64,000 nucleotides of DNA. It comes from Karalla daura (taxonomy: Eukaryota > Chordata > Actinopteri > Chaetodontiformes > Leiognathidae). Shown piece by piece: positions 1 to 12,700 of this stretch. The translations under genes were made by a program, and so were the position numbers. Under the pieces are notes generated by a model. It saw only the letters and a program-made list of their open reading frames with translations. It did no database searches and was not told the origin of the DNA. The stretch is from positions 18,736,739 through 18,800,738 of the forward strand of contig CM055192.1 of NCBI GenBank assembly GCA_029224185.1, given 5' to 3'. Position 1 is the stretch's first letter, and each line of letters begins with the position of its first letter.

Positions 1-1623
1 GCTCAGCTGTGTGTTACACCTAAGAGCCGATTATTGACAAGTTTTGTGGCAGTACACAGCGTGAGTGGCCCCGGGGCTGTGTGTGGGAACCAGAGCACCG
101 CACAGAACTATTGACTTAGTTAACAAGGAATAAATGCCTGCCGTGGTTGATCTCAACCTCTTTTTCAGTGATGTCACATTCCTTACTTCAGCTGTCAGCT
201 CTGTTCTTTGGAAAGGCTCTCGGTACAGTCCTATGCTTATTTCACATACGGCTTTTTGACCAACTTTCCCCTCCCTGCGCACTGCTCCAGTTAGTTATGT
301 AATCTCAGCGTTCGACCTCATATTGACAGCTTAGTCCTCTGACTCTCTCCAGCCAGTGCAGTGAGCTACCAAACCCCAGGCAGCTGGGAAGCATATCACA
401 TGACACACTAAAAATTATTGATAGCATAATGACTGTGTGTGCTGGTGTCATTGCAGTACATGCTAATGCTTCACATTTGACCTAGCCATCAGTGTGAGCA
501 TGACTGCCAGTTGGTACCTACCAAATTTCATATTACATAATCTGCCATGTGTGTGGGTTCAAAACAGTCTTGTCAGATGATGTTATATGACCAATGTTGA
601 CTCCAAACCAGAAAAGACTGGAACCCTAGGGATTTAATACACGCTTAGCCCTAAACTGACAATTCCTCACTGACCTGATTCTTCTTATCTCATCATGATA
701 AGGTGGGTGGGATTACAGTGATACCTGCTTGCCTGATGTGAGCTGAAAGAAAATGTGACATTGGAAAAACAAGTCTCCATTAAAGTCATTTTCAGATCAT
801 CCCACAGATCCACAAACAGGGTGTCTCTGACATACTTCAGCGTGTTTTATCTTGCTGTGGCTTTGCATAGTAATTCTGAAAAATGGGTTAATGATAGTGA
901 GAAGCGTGGACTTCTTTTTAACAAAGGCTTTTCCAGACTTCTGAGTAACTTTCTAGGAAACAGTGAGACCTTTTGTTTCTACACTGGAGCCTTTTATCAA
1001 ATTTAAGTACCTGTTAACTACATAAATTAAGGCACAAACAGAAAGCAAGAGTAATGAACACTTCACAGACACTGTTGTCACAGGTGGGAAAACCCCATTT
1101 GTTCCCAGGATTTTCTGGGAACATAAAAGAAAATCCTAAAAATCTGATAAAACACATAAGTCACATGTCAAGACTGTGAATGTGAATGAAGAAGCAGATG
1201 TCAAAGATTATGTAAAAATTCCGCAAATCCAATCAAAATATGTTAATGACCATGTTTACCAGCCTTTGCAAGGGTCCTGGGTTCTGCACACAGTATCCAA
1301 TCATATGGTGGCGTTTCTCCAGGGATTTTCAGTTCATAACACTGATAAAACTTCACCCTGCCCTCTAGCCAACTCTGTTTGCATTACACCACCAGTGCCC
1401 CGTTTTTTAAGAATGAACCCATAGCCCCACCTATTGGTAAACATGTGTAGGTGTAAGTTGAGCTGTGTTTGTATTACTGGTGCAGTTGGTATGTCAGAGA
1501 ATATTAGCAACACTTTGGTCAGAAAGAATAATACTTTAATACATTCTAAAGATACATTCACATACATATAAACATTTGTACTGTATTTAATATTTATAGG
1601 AATGCCAATCACTTTTGCATTAT
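1..1623. other. Non-coding stretch, no gene seen
   Basis: Only short open frames without recognisable protein character are present on either strand. No splice-site series or known domain was found. It lies beyond the 3' end of wdr54 and is probably intergenic. Confidence 0.5.
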
Positions 1624-1629
1624 TTTATT
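1624..1629 (-). terminator. Candidate poly(A) signal of wdr54
   Basis: On the minus strand this reads AATAAA. It lies about 160 bases past the wdr54 stop codon, a normal distance for a short 3' UTR. Assigned from position only. Confidence 0.4.
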
Positions 1630-1788
1630 ATATGTTCATCTTATGTACTTATATTTGTAAATAGAGACGGGAATGCAACAAGGTGATTTTTTTCTACTGG
1701 AAAAGATTACCTGAATCTGACCTGGCCACTTTTAACTGGTCACATCTGTCCAGAAACACTGCAATACGCCAGCTTCACCTCCTTGGAC

Positions 1789-4287
1789 AAATGTCCCCTA
1801 CGTCTGCGTGTAGCGGATAATCTCACTCAGGTCATAGCCAGTCACAGCAAAGGCATACCCATCGCCATCGCAGAACTTGGCGCCACATATTTGTGTGTCT
1901 GTCACGCACTCATTGTGCAAATGGGCGACCTAAAAGGAAGGGAAGGGAACTCACTGTCACAGTTTCAGAGAGCAGGAGAAATACAGATAAAGCCCTTGCT
2001 TCAGTTCTGGATGTATTAAGAAAATATGCAGTGAAAGGCAAATTACCTCCACACTGTTGGTCTCTGGGGTCAGGGTCAGGTGCCACACCCTGACTAGAGA
2101 GTCCTCGGCAGCAGACAGAAGCTAACGCAAACAGGCACGTAGTCAAATATCTTCCATGAAATCTGTGCAAATGCCACCAAATAACTGATGCCAAAGCAAT
2201 GAATCGTCACTCAGTGAAGACAAACTTTGATTGAGGTTGAGGTTGATTTTGCACAACTTACCAGGCCGGAAAAAGGAGCGATGTCCAGTGAGTTTATCCA
2301 GCGAGCGTGGGCGTTGATGTCTGCATGCAGGATTCCTGTCACGGCTTCATAGATACGGATCTGGCCTGTGCCGTAACCTGCCACCACTGTACCTTTCCAC
2401 AGCTTGACAGAGGAGCAACTCATACTGAGAGCAGCGAGGAAGATTATGACCATCGGGGAATGAAGAGGAAAATAATAGACAATCTAGATTAGAGGAGGGA
2501 GGGGCAATGGACAACAGTCACTGGAAAACAACATAGTAATAGGGTACAAAGAGTAAACAAGAACTTCATGATGATCCAGTCGGCTGTCACCACTGTTTTT
2601 GCATACTTACTTAAATTACTTACATAATAGGCCAATAAAAAAAACACAAGGTAACGTTTCACTTCTTACTCAAAGCCGGAGATCTTATTGAGCAGTTGAA
2701 ATTCCTCCCCAGCCTTCCAGACACACAGGTTTCCCCCATCGTCTGCACTGACCAGATCAGCAATGCACTCCTAAGGGCAGGTGGATAAAAACAGTGTGGA
2801 CACATGCAAAGAGGTCAAAATCGTGCCTACTGGACTAGTTGTAGATTCTTGAAGACATTTCAATGCTCATCAAAGAGGCAAGAATCCAATGCGTCCAATT
2901 GAGTACAACTAGTCCAGTTGCCATAATTTCTAATTCCTTGAATCAACTTTGTGGATTATGATGACCTAGACACATGATAATCTCCACAGAGATGAAAGTG
3001 GTTAGAGAATGGATGCAATTCCTTGGAATATTTCATAATGTGGCCATTTCTTTAGGTGCTCTGTAGTGCACGGTCTTCCTGGTTGAGAAAAAGGTTTATT
3101 TAGGGCAACATCCAGCACAAACAACATCATTACCTGGCTACCAGAGCACTCCGAGGCCATGTCAGTGATAGCCTCCTTATGCTCCTCCAGAACCTCAGAC
3201 AGGGTAATATTACTGCCTTTGCTGGGAATGTCAAATACCAGAATTGCGCCAGAAGAAACACCTAGAGAAAGAGAAGATGCACTGTAGAGTTCTCTCTGGC
3301 TTGTTGAACAGCTATTGCTCTTTCACACTTACCCACACAGATATAATTCTCCCACACTGCTGATATACCTCGAGCAAACACGGCCTGAGCTGGGGCACAA
3401 ATAAGGTCTGTGAGTGAATTGGAATAAAACTTTTACCTCTGCCTAAAAAAATGTTCATGTCCTAATATGACTTAGTTAGTCCAATACTTCTGCAAAAGCC
3501 TAGTGGATACTTGGATATGATTAAGACACAAAACATTGTACAAACATGCCTGTACGTGTAGGAAATTAAATGGAAGATTACCTGTGGGTGTTTCTGGAGT
3601 ATCCAGGGCATGCCAGTACACCATGATGGAGCCATCAGATTCATACATCTAATGGATGAATTAGATTTATTGTCACTTAGTTGTGCATCTACAAGGAATG
3701 TTCCAGGTCCCCTTTAGCCAAGATGTTGATCGTGAACCTCAAACTGATGCTGTGTCATCAGTGTGTGAATGTGTATGAAATGTCATAGCTACTGGTTCAG
3801 CAGATTGGCCGCATAAGTATGACTTGTCTTTAAAAAGAGGCCATGAAAAATAGAAAAAGCGATAATTAGGAACTAGTTCATTTACACCCACTTTCAACAA
3901 CTCACCTGGATGCCTTTCTGTGACGTCACCACCAGCAGATCGCGAGAGGGCAGGGCACAGAAGGCAGCCTGTGCCAAAACAAGTCCTTGATCAGCATGAC
4001 ACGGTCAAGACAGAGGTTAAGCACTCTCTGACATCAGCCTATGGAGTAGACTGAGGCCTGACCTGCATGATGAGCGACGTGCTGGTGGCGACGTTGGGCT
4101 CCTTGGACTGCAGCTGTCGGTGGGAGTAGTTGAGCCCGTCCCAGGAGGCGCTGACCATGTTTACCACGTTGGCGTGAACCACCGTGAAGTAGGTGAGTCG
4201 CCGGGGGGCGATGCGTTGCACACTCAGGTTGTTGTACAGAGCCGAGGCGCTGTTTTTGATTTGGATGCTCTTCTCTTTGTGATACAT
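1789..4287 (-). CDS. wdr54: WD repeat-containing protein 54
   Basis: Nine coding exons in transcript order: 4063-4287, 3906-3968, 3582-3648, 3333-3389, 3134-3261, 2670-2770, 2262-2424, 2047-2121 and 1789-1929. They join in frame with GT-AG borders to give about 339 aa, close to the roughly 334 aa of human WDR54. The family is recognised from an N-terminus with NNLSV and LTYF, then MVYWHALD, AGYGTGQIRIYEAVTG and INAHAR, and a C-terminus with AVTGYDLSEI. These are the WD blades of a beta-propeller scaffold. The start at 4287 gives MYHKEKSIQI, which aligns with the human start; an in-frame ATG further up lacks family similarity. Its biochemical role is poorly defined. It is divergent from the C2orf81-like gene, and the two are also neighbours in human. 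The 5' UTR probably contains an intron up to about 4.6 kb. Confidence 0.93.
2829..2918. repeat. Small inverted-repeat element in wdr54 intron
   Basis: Perfect 15-bp inverted arms (2829-2843 and 2904-2918, starting ACTGGACTAGTTGTA) flank about 60 bases containing GAAGACATTTCA and CATCAAAGAGGCAAGAA. The interior resembles the dispersed teleost repeat also seen at 55.7 kb. It is probably a miniature non-autonomous element and lies between wdr54 exons 5 and 6. Confidence 0.55.
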
Positions 4288-4605
4288 CGTGCAGTTTTCT
4301 CTTAACAGCACCGCCTGATCATATGGGTGATCTGATCTCAGCCTGGCAGAGGAGAGCACAGACATACATTAGCAACACGCTAGGTATCTTAGAGAGTAGC
4401 CAAATGCAAATACCATAAACTAGGGTAACAGTAACTACTAGGGCTATTGTTTTGCTACAAATGGTCAAATATTGTCTCATTCAACCCCTGTCATCGATAA
4501 TTTCATGTAAAATGATCGAGAACAGAGCCCTTTTCTAGCTGTTGGTAACAACAGGATTACCTCAGCGTCCTCCGCAGCCATAGAGACAACGTCGCCTGTA
4601 CGTGC

Positions 4606-4638
4606 TACGTCATCGTGCGTGCGCTGTTGCTTAGCAAC
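4606..4638. promoter_or_regulatory. Bidirectional promoter: CRE-like site and RFX X-box
   Basis: A CRE-like TACGTCAT lies at 4606-4613. A perfect palindrome GTTGCTTAGCAAC (two 6-base RFX half sites, 1-base spacer) lies at 4626-4638. It sits between the divergent starts of wdr54 (ATG at 4287) and the C2orf81-like gene (ATG at 4757, about 120 bases away). X-boxes bound by RFX factors are a hallmark of ciliary gene promoters. Use here is inferred. Confidence 0.6.
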
Positions 4639-4756
4639 TACAAGGAACATGGCACCGCAGATGCAAAGACCGTCGCCTGTAAAGTCAACTTTAGTTAACT
4701 TTACACTTTTAACAATTTGATAGGGACGCTAGGGACACGTGTGTCACGCGTATGAG

Positions 4757-5939
4757 ATGTCCAGCGGTGCGTCAGAGGACAACCATCGAGATGTGTCCCC
4801 TGTCCAGGGGTACACACCAACAACACTGGAGCTAGAAGAAGAGTATATTATCCCCGAGCATCTGACAAGGAATCAGTGGAATCGTATTTTGTTTGAAGAG
4901 GATACAGATGATGCAGTGGGGGAGTTAATGGATGATTTTATGGGCACGGTCATGGAGGCGTGCTTGAAGAGCGATGTTAAGAAACAGGTATTTACTTCAA
5001 AAGCGTTGTGTTTTAACACTATCTGATCAACGGTCCCCTGTTGAAAGACAGGTAACAAATGAAAAATTCGATTGATTTTGCTTTTAAATATTTCAACCAA
5101 TGAGGAGTTTCCAGGTTCTTCCTTGTGTTTGTGTATGTGTTTTGTCCTTTCTAAATTCCAAAAGCATGCATGTTTAGGTTGTTTTGAGACGAGTTGCTCC
5201 TAGGTTTGAGCCATTATTTAAATTATGTTTGTGTGCCCTGAGATGGACTTTTTCAGGGTGTATTCTATTGCCTTTGCCCAGGGGTGTAGATAGAGGGTGG
5301 AACAGGTGGGATTCGACCCACCCAGATTCGAATACACTTCAATCAGTCACGTTGTGCCACACGGTTCAACAAACCTATCTGCACCGCTGCCTTTACCCTG
5401 TAACTGCTGGAGACCAACGTACCCCCATGACACCATTGGGTACAAAGTGAGAATGATAAATGATACATATATACTTTTTATGACATTGCATTTCTTTGTC
5501 CTCAAGCTAATACCTTACACCATGTCCTGGGCTGAGAGCTACATGACGGCAGCTATAGGGCAGCAAGTTCTGTGCCTTGATGCCGGGCATGGATCAGAGG
5601 AGGTGTCTAGGAGCGAAGATTCAGAGCCCACACCAACATCAGATCCCTGGGTTCAGGGAACTTTGTCTATTGTTCATTCCCAAAGCTCTGCAGGTACTCG
5701 TGACATGTCTTGTCATGCTTTACATTTCAGCCAAAATGTTTAATGTATCCCATTGTATCTAAGACTCTATACTCCATATGTCTTCAACAGGTCCTTGCAC
5801 AAACCAAGCCAAGAGAAAACAAGCAAACAAACACCTCCCAAAGCAGTCTGAATGGAGAGCAATCCCCAGTCCCACAGGTCCTGCCAAGGCCTCTCACGCT
5901 GCCCCAAAAGTTGATGAAAAGAAAAATCCAACACATTGA
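4757..5939 (+). CDS. C2orf81-like protein (short teleost form)
   Basis: Three exons, 4757-4987, 5507-5693 and 5791-5939, give about 188 aa. Exon 1 contains IIPEHLTRNQW and DDAVGELMDDFM; exon 2 contains LIPYTMSWAESYM and DPWVQGTLSIVH. These align with the N-terminal part of human C2orf81, whose gene also lies next to WDR54. The start at 4757 (MSSGASED) is the first ATG in frame. The exon 2 donor is phase 1 (GCA-G/GTACTC), so exon 3 must be read to TGA at 5937-5939. The longer open frame that continues to 6018 is out of phase. The human protein is about three times longer; the missing part is a low-complexity C-terminal region. Function is unknown. The shared promoter with an X-box hints at ciliated-cell or testis expression. 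Exon 3 is the least certain part. Confidence 0.68.
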
Positions 5940-6124
5940 TTCATACCAACACTTCTGTAGAGCTGCTCAGTATGAGGCATACTCAATGCTAATACATTTT
6001 GATAATAGATTAAAATAGATTTTAAATCAATTCATGTTATCTCATTGTGTTTGTTTCAACTGTATATTCAACACAGCAGACTATATCTAAACTGGAAAAG
6101 TTGCACTAATTTTTAAAATCTGTC

Positions 6125-6220
6125 TATGCATCACCCACACACACAACAACACACACACTCACACACAACATTCACTCTCACACCCACACCTAGGGACAAT
6201 TTAGAGTCTCCAATCGAGCT
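6125..6220 (-). repeat. CA-rich tract and dispersed teleost repeat fragment
   Basis: An imperfect CACACA tract runs into CACACCTAGGGACAATTTAG, part of a dispersed repeat seen repeatedly in this window (19.1, 30.9, 38.2, 39.9 and 52.9 kb). It fills most of the gap between the C2orf81-like gene and the nol6 promoter. Confidence 0.5.
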
Positions 6221-6465
6221 TTTTCATTTTTGGAATTTGGGAGGAATTCTGGAAATCGCATATTCTGTCTTAGGCTAAAAATACTGATCTGTGGGGTATG
6301 GCTGAGACTTCTTGCTTTGAAATGATAAACAGGAAGCACAATGAATATCTCTCAGATTATATTGTCATGTAAACCGTATTACTAGTAAGGTTTTAGAATA
6401 GGCTCAGTACAAGGTGCACAATTGAATTAGGATGACTCCCACCGTGGCGTCATCACCCCAGCTCA

Positions 6466-6579
6466 CCAATCACAAACAACATACGGCAGGACTGCACGCG
6501 CAACCTACCTTGCTAAAGTCGATGTAACTTCCGGGAACAACGAGCCAATCACTGTTTACCCTCGCTGCTCCTCACCAAT
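6466..6579 (+). promoter_or_regulatory. nol6 promoter region with three CCAAT boxes
   Basis: CCAATC occurs at 6466-6471, 6545-6550 and 6575-6580, all in the same orientation and 120-235 bases upstream of the nol6 start codon. Spaced same-strand CCAAT boxes are typical NF-Y targets in housekeeping promoters. No TATA box is evident. Confidence 0.5.
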
Positions 6580-6700
6580 CGCGTGTGATATTTTCCCGAG
6601 CATGTTTGAGCAGTCCGCTGCACTCACATGTGAGCGACAGCTATCGTAGTCAAAACTTTGATAGCATAGCTAATACGATCACCCGGAGAACGGTTCAAAG

Positions 6701-9700
6701 ATGAAGAAGAAGCAGCAGGCTGCAGAAGAAACAGGAGAGGTAAAGCTGACCGACTTATAGCGCCTGTTCAGCTGCCTGGTGGCGCCCAGGGGACGATTAA
6801 ACACACCGGCACACGGATGTGGGAGCATGCTGTTTTACAGTATATGGACATCCTTAAAGCTTTGCTTGTGGTCCTGAATATTAAGCATAGAAACCGGACA
6901 TAAGAGGACCGGTAACGTGTCCTATTTCGGTCTTTGAATTATTTCATTTATTAGAATGTTTATATTAGTCATTTAGAGGAAGTTCAAGCTGCACCAGAGT
7001 AGATGTCGTTCCCTCATTCTGTATTATTATACAGATGTCTCCCCCAGAATCTTCTCATGATGATGAGGAGGAGGAGGAAGAAGAAGCTCCGGTTAAGGCC
7101 AAAAGGATCAAACATGGGGAAGGTGGAGGAGAGGAGATGGTCTATCACAGTGTGAAGCTGTCCCGCAGCGACCTGTACAGACCTCCCACAGCGGAGGAGC
7201 TGAACCAGCTGAAGGAGGCAGAAAGCCTCTTTCACTGCAGCCTCCTCAAAATGCAGGTGAAAGTTCAGACTTGTTGATGCAATCTTATGCAGTGTCACTC
7301 GTTTCGCACACACACACAAATCTTTTCAATCTGTCAAGAACAGATGGAGGAGCTGCTCAAAGAGGTGTTCCTGAGTGAACGCAGGAAGAAGCAGATAGAC
7401 TCCTTCATTCAGACAGTCACCACGCTGCTCCAGACTGTGCCAGAATCACCAGAAGTTGAGGTGTGTAGTACTTTATCTACAGGAAAAGTTTTTTCTGCCT
7501 CTGATAAAAGTCAAAGGGGGAAATTTCTGTTGTACTAAACTTCTTCACCTGCACAGGTAAACGATGTGTCCTGGCTGTCCAGTGCAGTTAAGGTCCCATT
7601 CCTCCTGGTGCCCAAAGCAACGAAGGGCAAGTTCCATATGGCATGCCCAGTGTCTGTCGATCCGATTGGCAGCTACCCTCTGGGAACGTGCACCAAACCG
7701 CAAATCGTGGTGGACCTGGCTGTTACCATCCCAGCTGTAAGACTATGGCCCCTTTGACTTTGTATTGTTGCTTGAGGCCATGAGAACAGTTGCAGGGACG
7801 TGAAATGATGAGAGGTCTCTTCTGTATGCTCATCTTTCCATTACAAGGATGTCCTCCACCCCAAGGATGTCTTGAACCAGAGGTATCCAAGGAAGCGGGC
7901 TCTCTACCTGGCAGGCCTGGCTCAGCATCTCATGTCTTCTTCAGACATTGGGAGCGTCCGGTATTCCTGTCTCCATGCAAATCGACTGCGACCTGTTCTA
8001 CTTCTGACTCCTTCAGGTTCATAGCTTTTAAGTTCAACCTTATGCTGTGTGTTTTAACAATCTTGTATGTAATTAAAAAAAAAATTGTTTTGCTGTATTG
8101 TTTGGTTACGATGTATTGTGGTGTCCCCTATTTTAGGTAAAGACTCTTCCAGCTTTACTGTACGTGTTCATGCCTGTCCACCTCCCGGCTTCTTCAAGCC
8201 TAGCCGATTCCATCCCCAGAGGAACAATATCCGAACAGAGTGGTACACTGAAATGCAGAGCTCCAAATGTGGTGAGAATGCTTGTTTTAGTTCACTAGTT
8301 TTCCAAACATTACTTGTTGCACTTAGTGTTTTAATAATAAGTAATGCTTTTTAGGTACTATTTGAAAGATCACTCTCTCATTCTGTTTTGCTTTTACATG
8401 TGTGTTGGTTGCAGAGAGCAGTGAACCTGCTACACCCCATTACAACAGTTCGATTTTGGCCGATCTGCTCCTCAGGACTCACCTCCAGTTTCTTTGTGCT
8501 GCCACATCACAGTGCTCTGCGTTTGCTGATGGGGTGGCATTGCTCAAAGTCTGGCTTCGTCAAAGGGAGCTTGATAGGGTAAGAGGCTTGCCATTGCTCT
8601 TTTACTTATTTTTGTTGTAATTATTTATCCGTCCTGGCTTCTAACCTCTGACCTCATATTATATTGTCCTTTAGGGCACAGGCTGCTTTAATGGCTTCTT
8701 GGCTTCAATGCTGCTGACTTATTTGCTGATCACTCACAGAATCAGTAACACCATGACAGCATATCAGTTGCTTCGAAACAGCTTGAACTTTCTTGGTAAG
8801 GAAAAATCATTTAAAATCCAATTGAAAATCTTGTGAAATCATGGTTTAATGTCTTATTTGCACACCTCTTGTTCTACACCTCAGCATCCACAGACCTGAC
8901 AATAAATGGAATAACCCTTGCCAGGAATCCCGACTCTACAGCTGTGAGTGGCCTTACATTCTTTAAACATGGAATCGGTGCCAAGATTACTCAGACTTTC
9001 ATGGTTCTTAATGACTTATCATCCTGTTAACACTGTCTTTTTCCCTGCAGCCATCTCTGGCAGAGTTCCATGATGCTTTCCAGGTTGTCTTTGTAGATCC
9101 CTCTGGACACCTCAACATGTGCGCCGATATGACTGCTTGTACCTACAAACAGGTAAATACTGAGAACAAACAATGTGTTTAACCTGGTTCATTTTTTTTT
9201 ATATTTAGAATTTTGATGATTTCCAAATTGGTTTGCAGCTGCAGCATGAGGCATCTGTGTCCATGCAGTTCTGGGACAATCCCACAGTGGATGGTTTCCA
9301 CAGCCTCCTCATGACGCCCAAACCCATGATAAGGACAAGTGACCACGTCTTCCAGTATGGCTCTTTTCATCTTCCAAATGCAACAAACACTTATCACATT
9401 CAGACAGGGGGTTTTTAAGACGGTCCTTAAAATGACCTAACAACTTGATCCTATTGCTCTGCTGATTTGTACTTTTCATCTGCCACCCACACAGGTTGTG
9501 TGAGCTTGTGAAACTTCAGTCCAGCTGCAAGAAACTGAATCTCCTCAGTGAGCTGATGGACCACTGTGGAAATTATGTCCATGCTGCGCTCCCTTTTGTT
9601 CTGTCACTGCTTCAGAAAGGACTAGGTCAAAGGATCCACCTCATTACCCATTCCCTCACTCCTGACCCAGAGGTAGGACAAATCTCCTTTTACAGTATTG

Positions 9701-12700
9701 ATTTTTTTAACTTACTAGTTGGTGCTTAGTTTCATAATTGGTTCAAGCTGCTAGGTTCTGAATCTCTTATCTTACAGTATTTTAAACTCGGTGTCCTCCA
9801 CACTCCATGAATTAAGGTTGTTTGTGTTTTGTCTAATTACAGTGGTCTGTGGAGAGCGAAGCCCCAAAATACAAATCCCAACCTCCTCTCTCCTTCGGTT
9901 TGCTCCTGAGCCCAGAGCTGGCAACCTCTGTCCTGGAAAAAGGCCCAGCTGCAGACAGTCCCGAGGTAAGAAAACCTGTATCTGCATGCTAGGTTTTTAT
10001 TTATTTTTTTTTACATTGGGCTTGACCACTGCCTTGAAATGGGACTGATTCTAAGATAGGAAGTCCTGCTAAATTCTGAAGTATTTTTGCCATTTTCCCT
10101 TTAAAATTCAGGGAAAATCCCTCCACTAGGTTTCAGTTCAGATTGAAGACTAATTTCCTTTGTGTGTCATCATGCTTGTGCACTGATTAATCAGAAATAA
10201 CTGTTGCACTAGGCGGCTGAGTTTCGTCAGCTGTGGGGATCCCGCTCTGAGCTGCGACGCTTCCAGGATGGTGCCATCACCGAGGCCGTGCTGTGGGAGG
10301 GAAAGAGCATGTTCCAAAAGCAGCTGGTCCCCAAACAGATCGTCACACACCTGCTGCAGCTGTACGTACTTTATCTTGGCTTAAGCTTATTGGGAGAGAT
10401 GGCAGACACGTCGCATTAACACTGGTAATAACATTTAGTTTGACATTACATCACTTACACACGTTCAGCACCTTCATTTGTTTGAACTGGTGGTTTCTCC
10501 TTAGAAAGATACGTAGAATTAAATAACTGCATTATGACACTGACTGGAGCCTCCATTAGATACACTGACACTTCTAAGTCTCTTTGGATAAAAAAGTCTG
10601 CCAAATGAGTATATGTAATGCTGTATTTACCCTTTCATACTTCATACTTGAATGTACTCACTTGGTGAATGCTTTTATCCGAAGTGACTTACAACTGAGA
10701 CAGTTGTTTTTTGTATAATATTGGCACTAGCTTACTGCCCATTATGAAAAGTTAGGAATGTCATACATGAAGAGGCAAAGAAGTGAGATGTGTAACTGGA
10801 TTTAAAAATGTTGAGCTACGAATGTCATAATTACTTGATGTCATTAACTGCAGTAATCAGGACTTACAGAGAATCTGCTGTCTTGATGCCTGACTCGGTA
10901 ACCTAAATCTGTCATTGGTATAGATAGTTATCTATCTCCAGCATGTTGGGTCGTGCAAGTTATGCATTTCTGTTTACAAAGATCATCATGTCAACATGCT
11001 CCGGGCTCAGTCTTGTGCGCATGGCGGCAAATGTTTGTCCAGCCTCGGACAACAAAGACGGCAACGCCACCCCAGGTATACACAAATAGTGTCTGGCAAG
11101 AGTGGCCAGTTTGGGGAACCTCGGTCCGTTGACCTTCCACCACTCCAGGGGGTTTATGTCCAACGAGGGGGCAATGTCTCTCAGGTAATAGTCTACCTGA
11201 GCCTCGGAGTCTGTGGCATAGGAGGAGCTGTAGTTGTCTCCCAGGAGCAGCATCATGGTGTTTTTGGTGTCGCTTCTCATTTGCGAGGGCATGGCCACCT
11301 GGCTGACGTCGGGAGTAATCAGAGTCTCCTGCTGTTCATCCTTGGGCCCCACAGTGTTGCTCATCACATCTAACTTTGAAACCAGTTCATGCAGTTTAAC
11401 CTTTGCGGCCAGCCTCCCTGTCGGGGTCAGGAAGCTAAGGTGTTTGTGACGGGGGTCCAGCATCGAGGCAATCAAAGCTGGTTTGGAGGCGAGGTCAGTG
11501 GAGTCGACCTGTGAAACGGCAAAACCAAACAGTCTTGAGAACCTTTTCACTACAATCCTTGCCAAGCACAAACTGGTAGTGAGCATTAGTTAATTCCTAC
11601 CTCCATGTGATTTCTCAGCGACTTCTGAACTTTCACCTTGAACTCTGAGACCTGCTCAACGTCGTTGTCCTTGGGCACAAGGTGGGTCTGGATGAGGCTG
11701 AACGTGATAGGGTAGATGTTTGAAATGGACACCTCTGTTTCGGCTGATATGACTGTGGTCGCCCATTTCAGCGTCGCCAGCACCGGCGTGAAGTTCTCGA
11801 TTATTTGCCAGCAGTCGTCTTCGATCTCAAGGCTCTGGGCCTCCTGCCTGTTGGTAACTATGCGATCGGAGAGCACGGCTTTGATCGCCCAGCGTTGCTC
11901 GAGCAGCCTTTCGAACATGTCACAGATGGTGTCCCACCGTGCTTTCCTGGACTGGACCAGCTTGTGCTGCGGCAGGCACATCAGGACCTGCTTCTGCTCC
12001 AGGGCCTTGCTGGCCAGCAGGTTGCCGTTGAAGTGCTTGACCAGTTTTCCCGCCGCGACGATGATGCGCACCAGCTGCTCGCTCAGGCCGTCGCTGACCG
12101 CCAGCTGCAGCGTGGTGGCAAAGCAAGTGGCGTAGTCCCAGGTGACGTGGGCGCTGGCCGACACAACGTCCTGCGTGTTGTTGTGGACGCACGCCGTCAC
12201 CTTGCCGGCAATGTTCCAGGTCTGCACGGTGCCGAGCAGCCTCTCGGTGACCCGGTCTGCAGTGATGTGGCTGTCGGATGACAACTTGTGAGTCTGCAGC
12301 ACGGCCGACCTCCCCTGCCAGTCCTCCGTTATGAAGGAACAGAAGACCGTGACGTACCTCTGGAACGGCAGCGCAGTCCAGAAATCCGCGGTGAGGGCCA
12401 CTTTCTCCACCCTGGTCAGCTGCACCAGCAGCTCCTCAACCCTCTCATGGAAGTGGCCTTCGATGATGCGCGTCACATCTCCGGGTGAGGGGATTTTGTA
12501 GTTGTGCACGGTGTATGCCAGCAGCTCCCTGAAGCCGTCCCCAGTGACCACACTGACGGGCAGCATGTCCTTCTCGATCATCCTGGAGATGAGCTCGGTG
12601 ACCTCGGCGTGCGTGGCCAGCGTGACCCCGTCGGCGGGCATGGTGTCGGGGTGCTTGTTCTTGATGTGGTACATCATGGTGGTGGTGCTGCTCCTGTACT

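Noticed and set aside
5791..6018. Open frame ending in HFDNRLK as the end of the C2orf81-like protein
   Set aside because: The exon 2 donor is phase 1, which forces a different frame in exon 3 that ends at 5939.
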